Positions 47,845-59,731 of a stretch of 64,000 nt of DNA are shown here, piece by piece (positions within the stretch are counted from its first letter, which is position 1; each line of letters opens with the position of its first letter). This DNA is from Datnioides undecimradiatus (Eukaryota > Chordata > Actinopteri > Lobotiformes > Datnioididae). Both the position numbers and the translations under genes were made by a program. Below the pieces are notes generated by a model that was given only the letters and a program-made list of their open reading frames with translations, had not been told where the DNA came from and ran no database searches. The stretch spans positions 6,449,477 through 6,513,476 of the forward strand of contig WARS01000043.1 in NCBI GenBank assembly GCA_008933995.1, in the 5' to 3' direction.

Positions 47845-50383
47845 ATGGTGTCTGTCAGGATGCGGTCGTGTGTGTTGTCAGTTTTACTTCTGAACGTGTT
47901 TTACAGCGTCGTCTCCTCTTTGTACTTTCACATCGGAGAGACCGAGAAGAAATGTTTCATAGAGGAAATCCCAGACGAGACGATGATTATCGGTGAGTGT
48001 CAGAGGCGGCAGGATATCGCGGTGCTAATGCTAACTGCTAGCTCACCAACTTCAGCTAGTTAGCTAATCGGCTAACTGAGCTCAAGTTGTCTTAGGTGCC
48101 TGCAGAAAGTCCGCCCAGACGGCTCTGAACTGCAGAGGACCAGGTTTACAGCCCGGGAAACAAACACAGCCTGACTCGGAGCAGCTAATTAGGAACCACT
48201 TAATTACTTTTTACATATTTTCACTGTTTCTCAGCGTTAAATCGTAACACTGGCCCGATTTATACTGCGAAATGTTCACAGCGGTGCGTTTCTGTCTGCT
48301 TTGGTTGTGTTACCATGATATTCAGGCACCATCAGGGAAACTGTGTTCATGCTTACGCTCCTGACTCATAACTGACAAGGTGTTCATGAGCCCTTCTGAC
48401 CTAATGTGACGTGTTAATGTACCTGATGGTCACCTGTTTGTTTGAGAACAGCGCGAGCCGTTTGAATGACAGTGACAGGAAGTGACTGCAATACCTCACG
48501 TCAGAACTGAGCGAGATGACCTGAAGCCTGCAGCCACGATAAGAGCCTGCTCACTTCTGTAATGTCAGAGAGAAGGCGCTTCAGTGTATGAGCTGAGCTG
48601 TGTGCTGATCTGTATCAGATTTAACGTGTTGACTTTTCCTGGTTGTAAAGGCTGCGTTACACTAAAGTCACGACATTAAAGTAATTTATCAAACCTGTTA
48701 AGCTGTTGTATTTCTCCCTAATCACTCTATTATACACATTATTGATTATTATTAATGAAAAATCATTAATGTCATCCCTACGTTCCCATATCAGTCAGGC
48801 TCCGCTAAGAGCTGATCTCAGGTGAATAAACCAAAATGTTTCCTTTGAAGCTGATTTGGCTCATGTCTAAATAACCAATGAGTACATTCAGGAACCTGTA
48901 ACGATGACGCACCTGTGTGTCCCTGCAGGTAACTATCGCACTCAGCTGTATGATAAACAGAGAGAGGAGTATCTGCCAGCCACTCAGGGTCTGGGGATGT
49001 TTGTGGAGGTCAAGGATCCCGATGACAAGGTGAACAAAACACTCAACAAGTTGTTCTTCATCACCTTCTTCATCGTGTCTTTGTCGTCATCAGCTCACAT
49101 TTGCATCTCGTCTGTCTCCTGCAGGTGATTCTGTCCCGGCAGTACGGCTCCGAGGGAAGGTTCACCTTCACCTCACACACACCTGGAGAGCATCAGATCT
49201 GCCTGCACTCCAACTCGTCCAAGTTTGCCCTGTTCGCCGGAGGCATGTTGGTGAGGAGACGCCACAGACAAACAGACAGGCAGACAGACAGGCGTCACAT
49301 GGCGTCTGTTAGCGCCGCAGTTTAAATTGGAGCTTTAACGTTTTTTTCTGGTTGAATGTTTGAAACTTTCCGTCATTTTCCTCCAGTTTTTTTCTTTTTG
49401 CTTCTCTTAATTCTGTGTAATTATTAAAATCCGTAACCGCAGGTTATTTACTGACAAACAGACAAACGTTTTCGTTTGACTCCATTTAAATTTCAGTTGG
49501 ATCGTGTTAAATGTCAGTGCAGGTGATGTCAGCTGCTGTCTCAGTGTTTGATCAGTAACGCGGCGCTGCTTTGTGACTTCCTGTGTTGCAGAGGGTTCAC
49601 CTGGACATCCAGGTGGGCGAACACACCAACAACTACGCTGAGATCGCTGCCAAAGACAAACTGACAGAGCTGCAGCTGAGAGTCCGACAGCTGGTGGAGC
49701 AGGTTGACCAGATCCAGAAGGAGCAGAACTACCAGCGGGTCGGTCTCATTGTGTTTTACTGTCTGTGCTCACATAACGACGATAATGATGTTTGTGTCAA
49801 AGCTGTTTGAGGATTTCAGTCATTTAATTATTTTAGATTTATGTTATAATGTAATAGTTTATGCAACGTCTTGACTTTTATAGAAAACATGTTCTTGAGT
49901 TTGCAGCTGCCTCAGAGTAACACGTTAGAGTTAGCAGCTCTGAGTCGGGCTGAGTTAGTGAGGAGCTGCAGGCAGAGCTGCATTTGTTCAGCCGTGTTCA
50001 GCCGGTTGTGCCTGATGAAAGTGCTGCACCGTGAAAACACAAATCCACACAGGAAACCAACAAACCTGGTTGAATCACCTGAATCCTGACTGAAGTTTGG
50101 TGGCGGCTGAACCGAAATGTCTGAAGTTTAAATGATGAACTGAACTATTATTGAGTTTCTTCTTCTCTTGATGTTGAAATGGTGAAATGTGAGCCGTTGC
50201 TGAGCGCCGCCTGCTGTCTGTCCTCTCCCTCAGTATCGTGAGGAGCGTTTCCGTCAGACCAGTGAGAGCACCAACCAGCGGGTCCTCTGGTGGTCCATCG
50301 TCCAGACCCTCATCCTGGTCGCCATCGGCATCTGGCAGATGAGACACCTCAAGAGCTTCTTCGAGGCCAAGAAGCTGGTGTAA
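47845..50383 (+). CDS. tmed9: p24 cargo receptor TMED9 (p24 alpha-2)
   Basis: Five coding exons: 47845-47992, 48929-49029, 49125-49250, 49592-49738 and 50234-50383; 223 residues. Signal peptide at residues 1-28, mature start [20 protein letters not shown], then GOLD domain with paired cysteines, coiled coil ([20 protein letters not shown] through [10 protein letters not shown]), one membrane span, and the tail [14 protein letters not shown]. The tail carries the FF motif (COPII binding) and terminal KKLV (COPI retrieval). The mature part is nearly identical to human TMED9, including the LYDKQREEY segment, while the signal peptide differs as expected. TMED9 cycles between ER, ERGIC and cis-Golgi in p24 hetero-oligomers. 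The next gene is b4galt7, the same order as on human chromosome 5q35.3, which supports TMED9 over TMED4. The ATG has an in-frame alternative five codons downstream (MRSCV), either of which leaves an intact signal peptide. Confidence 0.95.
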
Positions 50384-51669
50384 CTTTACTCCTGGAGGAG
50401 TGTGTGAGCCTGTGTGTGTGCGTCAGTGTGTGAATGTGTGTGTTTGGTCTCTACTGATTGATGCAGTACTGAGCGGCGGCGGTCGCTGCCATCGGAGGAG
50501 GCGCTGCAGAGGAGACGTGAGGCGGACCTCCTGCAGCACGATAGAAAACAAACATCTTTGATTGTTCTTATTATTTTTAATGTTCTCGTCGTTTCTTCAC
50601 CGACCCTGTTCAGTAACGAGCCCCTCCTGTTTGCAGTAGACTATCAGGGAAACTGTGACGTCTGTATTTATTACACAGGTTTTCTTCCACATGCAGACAA
50701 AAGAACTAAACCAGGCAGATCATCATCATCAGGCTCTGATTTGTTTTTATGAATTAGCTGTTTTTCCTCCTCGCTATTTGCTGTGATGAGTTCATGACGT
50801 GTTACTGGCCGCTGGAGAAGAACCATGTTCAGTTTATGAGACATATCAGTTGATTAACAGCACAGGTCATCTGTGAAATAACAGCTGAGCGAGCAAAGCC
50901 GGAGGACGATGCCAAGAACGTGTAGATTAAACAAAGTGAATCAGTTCTGACGGAGAAGCGGCGAGAGAACGGTGAAGTTAGTTTGAATCATTCGTCGTTT
51001 ATGAGGTGAAGTATCGCTTAAAGAGGAAAATGTTTGTTTCTACGGTGACGAAGTCTCTGATGCAGTTTGTGTGAAATCCAACCAAATGTTTGTTACTGCG
51101 CGAGTGAAGCTGCTGTCTTACCGCGTCCAATCTGAATGTACGTTTCTGCTCATCTGATTCTGACTCTGTCAATCTTCTGATCGTCCTCCACCAATCAGGC
51201 GCCCCCGCCAGATCTTTAATCCCTCGATCTGCTGAATCTTCACAGATCTGTTATCAGTTGCATCTTTCTGCTGCAGCACTGCCACTGACGCCTCGCTGTG
51301 ATCGGTCTCATTCACGTGAGCTCCTGCAGCTCGTTGGCTCTTCACCTCAGATCGTAACAGACTGAATGTTGAGCTGACGTTCAGGGAGAAATGAGCTGTG
51401 AGACGTTTCTGTGGAGGATCTGAAAAAGTCCTTCAGCTGTTAAAGACGACAGATTCTCCTCTCCATCACTCGAGTCTTCACAGTTGTCTCCTCCGGCTGC
51501 TTTTTGCTTCCTCTTTTCTTTTCTTCCTTCCTCTCTGGTGGTTTGTGTTAAACTGTTTCTGGTAGATTTCAGAGTTTGAATCAGTCGTTTTGGCCGAACG
51601 AGGGGCTTGAATTTATTTTATTCTTAGGGAGATTCTGTCCATGTGAAATCTGTCGAAAGTTGCACTCGA

Positions 51670-51675
51670 AATAAA
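51670..51675 (+). terminator. Polyadenylation signal of tmed9
   Basis: AATAAA 1.29 kb after the tmed9 stop, followed by a T/G-rich stretch (gttttgtcacatttggtt). It is a good candidate for the main 3' end. The intervening 50384-51669 is then 3'UTR; I see no coding sequence in it. Confidence 0.5.
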
Positions 51676-51825
51676 GTTTTGTCACATTTGGTTTAAACAG
51701 CTGACCGTTTCATTTGTTCTGAAACAGTTTTTATGAGTTTGAACTGTGTTTTATTTATGGGAAAACGACTTTAGACAGAAAAATGTGAAATGATGTTAAA
51801 AACTACACACAAACTGTGATATATT

Positions 51826-51895
51826 ACATTTATCTGATGCTTTTATCCAAAGCAAATTTAATATCAATGCATTTTAATACATGTGGGTTCAAACA
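51826..51895 (+). repeat. Dispersed fish repeat fragment
   Basis: ACATTTATCTGATGCTTTTA followed by TCCAAAGC matches a dispersed repeat end very frequent in fish. Class not certain. Located just after the tmed9 poly(A) signal. Confidence 0.4.
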
Positions 51896-52499
51896 GCTGC
51901 AAGAGTTGTTAACTAAACAGTGTTGTTAAATCAACACTAAGTTTTTAGTCACTAAGCAGCAGAACTCTGCAATTATTACAACATGTTATTTTCATTAATT
52001 GATGTAAAAGCAGCATTTTAATGTGTCGTGTAGCAGCCGCTGAGCTCATGTTCTGTATTTATCAATAAGCATGAACAGTCACTGTATTCCAACAGTTTTT
52101 ATCCTCATTCCTTTTGAATTTGACTCAATTTGTTCAACAAAGTAACTTCAACTAACATACTGTGATGTTAGTAATTAAAGCAGATGTAATAGATTACACT
52201 AATTAAATGCTATTCTGTGCGTCTGTGTGTGTTTTCACGCACTTCCTGCCAACTCTGCATGAGTCTGGACACGCCACTGATTACACTGTGATAGTTCTAC
52301 TATAGTGTAGTTAGTGTAAAGTGAATTAATGTTTTACTTCTTTATCATATTTCATGAAAAACTAAAGTCAAACTGTCAAATGTTGAAATGTGTGAAACTG
52401 TAATATTTCCCTGTAAAATGTTTTAAATCTGTTGAAGTGCAAAGATAAGTAAACCGGGACAGGTTGAGTCTCTGTTAACGGTATAATATTCCTTTAATG

Positions 52500-53100
52500 T
52501 CACAGGGGCGGAACCTTTGCTACTTATCGCCGCCGTTTCCGGTCGGACTCGTTTTTAAGTCGGACCGCATTACAATCGGCTTCTGTTTGATATTTTCCAG
52601 CCTGAACTGATGCTGAAATATTCACCTTTTCTTTCTTGTTGCGTTATTTTTTTTATTTTAGCTGAACTGACGCGTCAACGGACGCTCGGTGTCGGTGATT
52701 AAAGACAAATAAAAGGAGAATATGTTGAACCCGGAGCGGCGTCGCGTCTGAACCGCTACATGCTACGTGTACACTTAGTTAGCCTGAGGGAGGCAGGTAG
52801 CTAACAGACAGACATGGATCCAGAACAAACCGGTCACAGGTTTACTTTGAGTTTTAATTTATGAGTTTACTGATCAAATGTTTACAAGCTGCCGAACAGT
52901 CGCCGGAGGGTCTGTAAGTTAGCAAAGACTTAGCACAGAGTTAGCTAACAGTTAACGGAGAGTTAGCCGACTGTTAGCATGCGGGACAGTTTGCTCTGAG
53001 ACGAGGATGGAGGATGGGCAGTCGATGAAGGCTCATTGGTTTTCTTTCTCTGTGGTTTTCTGATTTAATCTGGACCGCAAGCAGCTGTGCCATTATAAAC
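52500..53100 (+). promoter_or_regulatory. Probable promoter and 5'UTR of b4galt7
   Basis: A CpG-enriched block begins near 52,500 with an ETS-like word (TTTCCGG near 52537), and runs through TAGC-type repeats to the b4galt7 ATG. No ORF of note is present. An intron inside the 5'UTR cannot be excluded. Transcription start not placed. Confidence 0.35.
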
Positions 53101-56064
53101 ATGATGTATTCATCGAGGAGGAAACCTGTGCTCTACTTCAAAGAGGAGAGAAGGTGAGTTCGCCCTGATGTCTGTGTTTCTGTGGATTCAAAGGTGAAGT
53201 GAGTGTGTGAGTGAGTGAGATGCCACATCAGTCTGTCCTGCTTCTGTTCACATCGATAACAGATTAAAACAGTGAACATCTCTTTGTTCTAAGACACGGG
53301 ATCTCCAGAGTTCCTCATCAGGAGCCGGAGTGAGTACATGACCGAGACTGGTTTCAGCGGGGGTTCCCAAACTGTGGTTCAGGGACATTTAGACTTTATT
53401 TTAAATTCTGGCGAAGTTCATAAAGTTTCCAAAGATCCTGAATGTCTCAGGATCTTTGTTTTTTTCTGTTTGATGGACAAAATGCAGCTGTGGAAGGTTT
53501 TAAAGGACAGTTCATGTGAAAAGCAGGAGGCGGGGAAATGTTCACATGAGGTGTAGGAACACATGAATATGACACTTGGAAAACATCAAATGGAGCTGGA
53601 AGATGATATAAAACAAAAACACAACCTGTTACAGGTTTAACGGTCGTGAGGTTTCATCATCAGTCGTCCAGAATCTTAAACTGAGCTTTAGATGGTCACA
53701 GCCAAATCTCGTGGTGCATGTGTCAGTGTGGTGTTTGTGTGTCAGCAGCTTGATAAACTGACTCTGGATCAGCTGTAAGACACATTTCTGTGCTCCTCTT
53801 TTCAGCCGCTGCTTGTTTTTAACTCTGTATCTGAAGCAGATGAAGGATTTCAGTCGTCGGACGTCTGGATCTGAAGTTATCAGAGAAACAAGCTGAGCAA
53901 ACGTTAGCAGCAGCAGCAACTGGGAGAAGCTGATTGACAGGAAGACAACAACTCCCAGCATCCCACGCTGCTGCACCACGTCACATGACTGCAGCTGCTG
54001 CTGTTTTGAGACACATCAGATGTTAGTCTGTGTTGTGCTGCTCTGCAGGTCTTCTCACGGTTTTATAAACAGTGTGGGAGCCCCTGTCGTCGTCTGCCTG
54101 TGTGTTTTCACGTCTCTAACTTTGAGCAGCTGAGTCTCAGGAATATCACACATGAGGAAGTAAACGATAAAATGATGCCGACGCGGCTGCACATGATCAG
54201 TTTCACTCATTAAAATGAAGCTCGGGATACGTTTGCATCCGTTTTTGTTAGTCAGTTAACAGTTCACACAGCTAATTATCAAATTTAGGCCAAATGTGCA
54301 TCTCTGACAGTGTGAATGCAGCAGTTTCCCACATCTTCTGTCTCAATTAACTGATATTTGACGTTAGATGAAATGAAAGTACAAAAAGCTCAGTGCTGCT
54401 CTCTGTTGATTGGCTTGTCTCTGTGTCGGCTCTTTGCTGCTCCTCCTGCTGTAAGACTGATCTCTGCAGGTGACCACTGAAGCTGAGTCTAACGCCCTAA
54501 CCCTGCATGAACAGCTGTAATCGAGCTGCTGACACTAAAAGATAAAAGTGTGAATCTGTTAGAAAAAACATGGAAATATTTTTTAAAAAAACTGGAGCAA
54601 AGAAAGAAATTCATTTGAGTTAAAGAGAAACAAGAAGAGAAGTTAGGTTTTGATCTGAACTGTAGAAACGTAATGCTGTCCGACATGACAGCTCCCCAAA
54701 ACACCTGCTGCCCCCTGGTGTCTGTCTGCAGTACAGCTCATAAGCCCCGCCCCCTGGTGTCTGGCTGCAGTACAGCTCATAAGCCCCGCCCCCTGGTGTC
54801 TGGCTGCAGTACAGCTCATAAGCCCTGCCGTCTGGTGTCTGGCTGCAGTACAGCTCATAAGCCCTGCCGTCTGGTGTCTGGCTGCAGTGTCAGCTCATAA
54901 GCCCCGCCCCCTCCCTGTCAGCAGATGGTTCCTCATCTCAGCTTGTTCTCATCACACTGATGTTTGTTTAACTGATCATTTCTCTGATCAGATCAGTTTG
55001 AATCAGTTATTGATGGTGAGAAAAGGGGTTGTGGCTTCATGATTGACAGCTAAAGTGGGCGGGAACTCGATACAGCGGCTCCACGCCTCTGATCACTGCT
55101 GCACAGACATCAAAGCTTCTTGTAGAAAGTGGAGATGTGGCTGCCATCTTTGTTTGCAGCCTTTGGTTTTGGATGTTGTTGCTGTGTGGCTGCATGATTT
55201 TGTGTGTGTGTGTTCATTCAGGCTCTATTTGAATATGTTTAATGTAGTCAGGGTTCAGTTCTCCGAGGCGGCGGCGTCACTCGTCTCTCGCTGCTCTGTG
55301 TGTTCACAGGTTCCTGTCTGGGAAGTGTACGGTGTACAAGTTGTTCGGCCTCTGCATGGTGCTGCTGCTCGTCTCGCTGCTCTGGCTTCAGCTCAGCTGT
55401 TCAGGTGACATGTCCGCCACTGTGCATGAAGGCAAACGCTCCCCGCAGCAGCAGCAGCAGCCACCGCCGCCACCATGCGCAGCTGACAGTCAGGCATCTA
55501 TGGCGGACGACCTGTCCTGGGGTCCTCACAAACTGGCCCTCATCGTCCCCTTCAGAGAGCGCTTCGAGGAGCTGCTGGTGTTTGTTCCCTTCATGCACGC
55601 GTTCCTCAACAAGAAGAAGATCCGGCACAAGATCCTCATCATCAACCAGGTGGATCATTACAGGTGAGGAGGGAGGAGTCACCTGCCCAGGTGTGCGTCT
55701 GCAGAGAGAACGCTGTTTCATTTAAAGCACACAGTTTGTGTCACAACCTGCTTCTCTCTGCTCACTGATGACGTCACTGCCAGGTTCAACCGAGCGTCTC
55801 TGATCAACGTGGGTCACCTGGAGAGCGGGAACGACACGGACTACCTGGCGATGCACGACGTGGACCTGCTGCCCCTGAACGATGCGCTGGACTACGGCTT
55901 CCCTGAGGAGGGACCGTTCCACGTGGCCTCACCTGAGCTGCACCCACTGTACCACTACAAGACCTACGTGGGAGGAATCTTGCTGCTCACCAAGCAGCAG
56001 TACAGCCTGGTACTGAGCCGCCGTCCGCACGTCACTTCCTGTTTGTCTGTCAGTGTCCAGTCTG

Positions 56065-56128
<64 letters not shown>

Positions 56129-57254
56129 TCAAATTAACCCTAAAGTTACTGAGGGAAAATGTAAAAATTGAATTATTTTCATCTTTTCACTGCAGGAAGT
56201 AAATTGAGGTCATCAAACTAACAACAACAACAAGAATGTAAATAATAACAAAACACAAACCAGATCAAACCAGAACAAACAGGAAGTGAACAGAATCCTG
56301 AGGTTTCACTGTAAAGAGGCAGAAACAGGAGCGACGCAGCTGCACCTGTTGGCTGCGCAGCCTCGTCAGTTTAAAGCTTTTTGATGAAGAAAAGTGGAAA
56401 ATTCCAGTAATTTACCCTAAAAATACATAAAACTGTAGATTCTGTGGTTCCAGAGTTTCAGACGTTTTAAATGATGCAGAGAAGCAGGAGCATCAGGTAT
56501 TTCAGTGTTTCTCTGCAGCGTCACCACGACGGAGATGTGACGACTCAACCATCTCAGAGTCCGACAGGTGGAAACAGAGCGTCACTCAAACATGTAGTGA
56601 CTGCAACTGTCCAGCAGGCGGAGCCGAGTGACCGCAGATATTAAAAACACTGAAGCACAAAACTAAACGGCTTCCTCTCGTGTGTGTTTGTTTGTTTGCT
56701 CAGTGTAACGGGATGTCGAACCGGTTCTGGGGCTGGGGCCGAGAGGACGACGAGTTCTACAGACGGCTGAGAAAAGCTGAGCTACAGGTGACACGTCATA
56801 GCTTCACCGGCAGCATCAGGACTTTCAGTGTTTGTTTGTTTGTTTGTATGTTCCTGATCTGTTGTTGTTTTTCTGTGCAGCTGTTCAGACCGAGTGGGAT
56901 CACGACAGGATATAAAACCTTCCTGCACATCCACGACCCAGCCTGGAGGAAGAGGGACCAGAAGAGAGTCGCGGCACAGAAACAGGTACGAGGAACCGGC
57001 TGGATGTTACTGTGTGACGTCATCTGAGCCCAGAGCTAAACCTCCTTCCCTCATTCCTTCCCTCATTCCTTTCCTCGTTCCCTCCCTCCTCCCTGAAGGA
57101 GCAGTTTAAGGTGGACCCTGAGGGGGGGCTGACGAACCTGCGCTACCAGGTGGAGTCCAGACAGGAGCTGACCATCAGCGGCGCCCCCTGCACCGTCATC
57201 AACACCAAACTGGAGTGCGACCAGGACCGGACGCCCTGGTGTCTTCTGGGATAG
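53101..57254 (+). CDS. b4galt7: Xylosylprotein beta-1,4-galactosyltransferase 7 (galactosyltransferase I)
   Basis: Six coding exons: 53101-53153, 55310-55663, 55784-56009, 56704-56787, 56881-56985 and 57099-57254; 325 residues (human 327). The enzyme adds the first galactose to xylose in the GAG-protein linker of heparan and chondroitin sulfate proteoglycans, in the cis-Golgi. Layout: short cytosolic N-terminus (MMYSSRRKP), type II anchor ([20 protein letters not shown]), proline/glutamine-rich stem, then the GT7 catalytic domain. Visible motifs: FRERFEELL, the Mn-binding DVD at residues 161-163, [20 protein letters not shown], the WGWGREDDE acceptor/catalytic loop (residues 220-228), GITTGYKTF, and the C-terminal cysteine pair. 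One sequon (NDT, residue 152) corresponds to the human site. Exons 1 and 2 end in AG completed by G of the next exon. The stem contains a CAG/CCG run. Start chosen at the first of two tandem ATGs. Confidence 0.95.
53343..53400 (+). repeat. hAT-MITE-like end fragment in b4galt7 intron 1
   Basis: GGGGGTTCCCAAACTGTGGT is the same kind of terminal word as above. The body is not recognised. Confidence 0.3.
54710..54912 (+). repeat. Minisatellite, about five units of ~39 bp
   Basis: Tandem units built around CCTGGTGTCTGGCTGCAGTA followed by CAGCTCATAAGCCCCGCCCC. The third and fourth units share a variant (CTGCCGTC for CCGCCCCC). The array is in intron 1 of b4galt7. Open frames on both strands here only reflect the period, which is a multiple of three. 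Confidence 0.9.
56068..56127 (+). repeat. (GT)n microsatellite in intron 3 of b4galt7
   Basis: Thirty uninterrupted GT units, about 58 bases after the exon 3 donor; the longest dinucleotide run of this type in the window. Confidence 0.97.
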
Positions 57255-59320
57255 CGGCCGGGTCTCTGTGCCCCCCCACGCCACCCCCCACCCCCCTTCA
57301 CAGAGACGCTGGTCGTTGCTTCTGTTTTTGATGACTCAGCTGCGCTGACTCAAATCAAGGCGACGGGAAACGATGACGTACGGAGTCGGGACTCGAGCGC
57401 GGCGACCTGCAGCTTCAGGACGTTTTCAGATGATCAGGTACGTAACTGAGCTCGCCTGAAGCGGCCGGCGACGTGTGTCAGCTTCATCATCAGGGCCGAA
57501 GCTGCTGCGAAACGAACTGAAAACTCTGTTTTTATCATTTTTACTGTGCAAACGGAGCCGAGGCGGTGGAGCGGCCGCCGCCAGCACAGCCTCAGATACC
57601 CGATCACCCGCCACACGTGCTGAGGTCACAGGGTCGACTTCAGCTCCCGGGTCTTCACGAACAAAAGACATTTTAATTTTCCTGCTGATCTCCAGGTCTC
57701 AGCTCCGCCCGTCTGACAGGGAAGTGTTTTTACAGTTCGTCCGTCACTTCACCAAAGCAAACGCGGCCTCGTCATCAGCTCAGGATGATTATTCATCAAC
57801 TGGACTGAACCGAGCACAGGAAGTTCAGCTGAGCCGTAAACCAGAAGCCACGCTGATCAGGAAATATGAAATAATGAAATTAATAATGAATCCAAGGTTA
57901 AACCATCAGTGAGATGGAGCCATGATGATTGTTGTCATCAGTTCATTGATTCCTATATTGATTGATTGGTGTGTGTGTGTGAATGAAAACTCACATCAGT
58001 CAAGCATCTGACCGGATCACATGACCGTCATCAGCCAATAATGATCCTCGAACTGGACACGAGGATGAAGGTCATGTGATGTGATCAGAGGCTGCTGATG
58101 GACTGATCAATATCCTGTTGCTTGATTAAGCTGAAGGTCTGCGCAGGGCGATCAGCTGTCTGTCTCTGCTGATGATCCAGTGGGTCAGGTCAGCTGATCC
58201 ACGGCAGCCCTGACGGCTGGATTAGGGTCAGTCCGGCGCCGCGGTGCTGCCGCGCGAGGGAAACATCAGAATTCAAACACTGTCATATTGATTATCAGCT
58301 GATTGTCGCTGCTCGATCAATCACAGCTGGATCGGTCTCAGACTGATTTTATCCAAAAGAGTCAAACTGAATATTGAAAACATTTCAGCTGTTGGACGCC
58401 GTCGGTGGAGCTGCTGACGGAGCTCAGACAGGAAGTATTTATTACTGAGAAATATTCTTTTAATCTGTTTTTGGTTTTATTTCTACATTTTTTTTAATGT
58501 AAGACGCCAAAAACCATGTTTAATGTTCGGCTTCCTGTTGGAAAGCGTCCGGGTCTCCAGTCTGCGCAGGCCTCAAACTAAACCTGGATCGAGTTGAAAG
58601 TCCGAGTCCAGCCGGAGGGTGAAGTGTTTCTGAGACCAGGTCCTGCTAAAACTAAAGTGATTTAACTCGTCCGGCTGATTGTTTAGATTTTATCCTTCTG
58701 AACATGAATAACTAACAAACGGCTGCTGCTGAAGCCGCTGCAGGTTCGTTTAGTTCTCAGCCAGCTTCCTGTTTCCGGTATGTTAACGCCTGCAGACAGA
58801 ACTCAGGGCCCAGACCTCCTGAAGACATGCTGTGCTGGTGGGAAGCCAGTGAGGGATCTCTGAGTTAACCTTGAAAGTGCTGAATTTGGCTCCTTGAATC
58901 AGACAAAAGACTTGGAGAGTCATTGGAAGGTCCTTGAATCAGTTCTCCAGGACAGCGTGTGAAGCCTGGACTTCCTGAATGTGCTCGCTGTCTGCTGTGC
59001 TCTGTGCTGGTCTGCCTGTGGGCGGCGCTCTGGACCTTCATGCCGCTGTAAGCGATGGTTTTTGACCGTCTGAGCGCTCGGCGGCCGCCATGTCAAACTG
59101 ACCCAACGGTACCATGTGTTTGTACAATGTTCAGTATTTATATAAACCTGAGTCGACAACAAACAAGTTGTTGTGTTTTCTGTGACACGCCTCATCACAT
59201 GACTTCACTCTCCATGCCTTGTGTTAGCTGGAGTTAGCAAACAAGCTGTTAGTTGGTAGCTTGAGTTAGCTAACGAGCCAGTCCCTGGTTGTCCCTGACT
59301 GGCTGATGAAAAGGAATAAA
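57255..59320 (+). other. Probable 3'UTR of b4galt7 and following anonymous DNA
   Basis: No convincing coding exon is seen. A candidate polyadenylation signal AATAAA lies at 59315-59320. A short open frame at 58951-59051 after a CAG could encode a hydrophobic end (LLCSVLVCLWAALWTFMPL), but nothing upstream connects to it, so it is not called as a gene. Confidence 0.3.
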
Positions 59321-59681
59321 TCTTTATTTATTCAGCAGGGAATCGAAAGTTATTAAATTATTTATGAATCCAACACAAAAACAAACAGCTTCTAACAAAT
59401 AAAAACAGGAAATCACAATTAGATTTTAGTGTTTGAAGTGTCAGATTTGTGGACCAGGTCTCAGAGTCCGACAGCTGTGACTTAATGTGACAAACATGAG
59501 TTTAATGGGTGTTTGCGGTTTCCATGGAAACATTGCACTTCCTGTTTGTTGTAAAAGGTGATCGGTTCACACGAGAGTCGACCTTTAGCTCAACATGCTA
59601 ACGTTAGCTCATATTCACCACATGAAATCAGGAGTCTCAGTTTCACATCTGATCACAGCCGTACATGTGTTTCCTGCACCA

Positions 59682-59731
<50 letters not shown>

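Noticed and set aside
53943-53961. ZNF143-like word (CAACTCCCAGCATCCCA) in b4galt7 intron 1
   Set aside because: Several mismatches in the 5' half and no promoter features nearby.
54643-54900. Repeated 'proteins' on both strands
   Set aside because: Produced by a ~39-bp minisatellite whose period is divisible by three.
58951-59051. Possible last exon ending LLCSVLVCLWAALWTFMPL
   Set aside because: Has an acceptor-like CAG and hydrophobic end but no upstream exon in phase; probably chance within the b4galt7 3' region.
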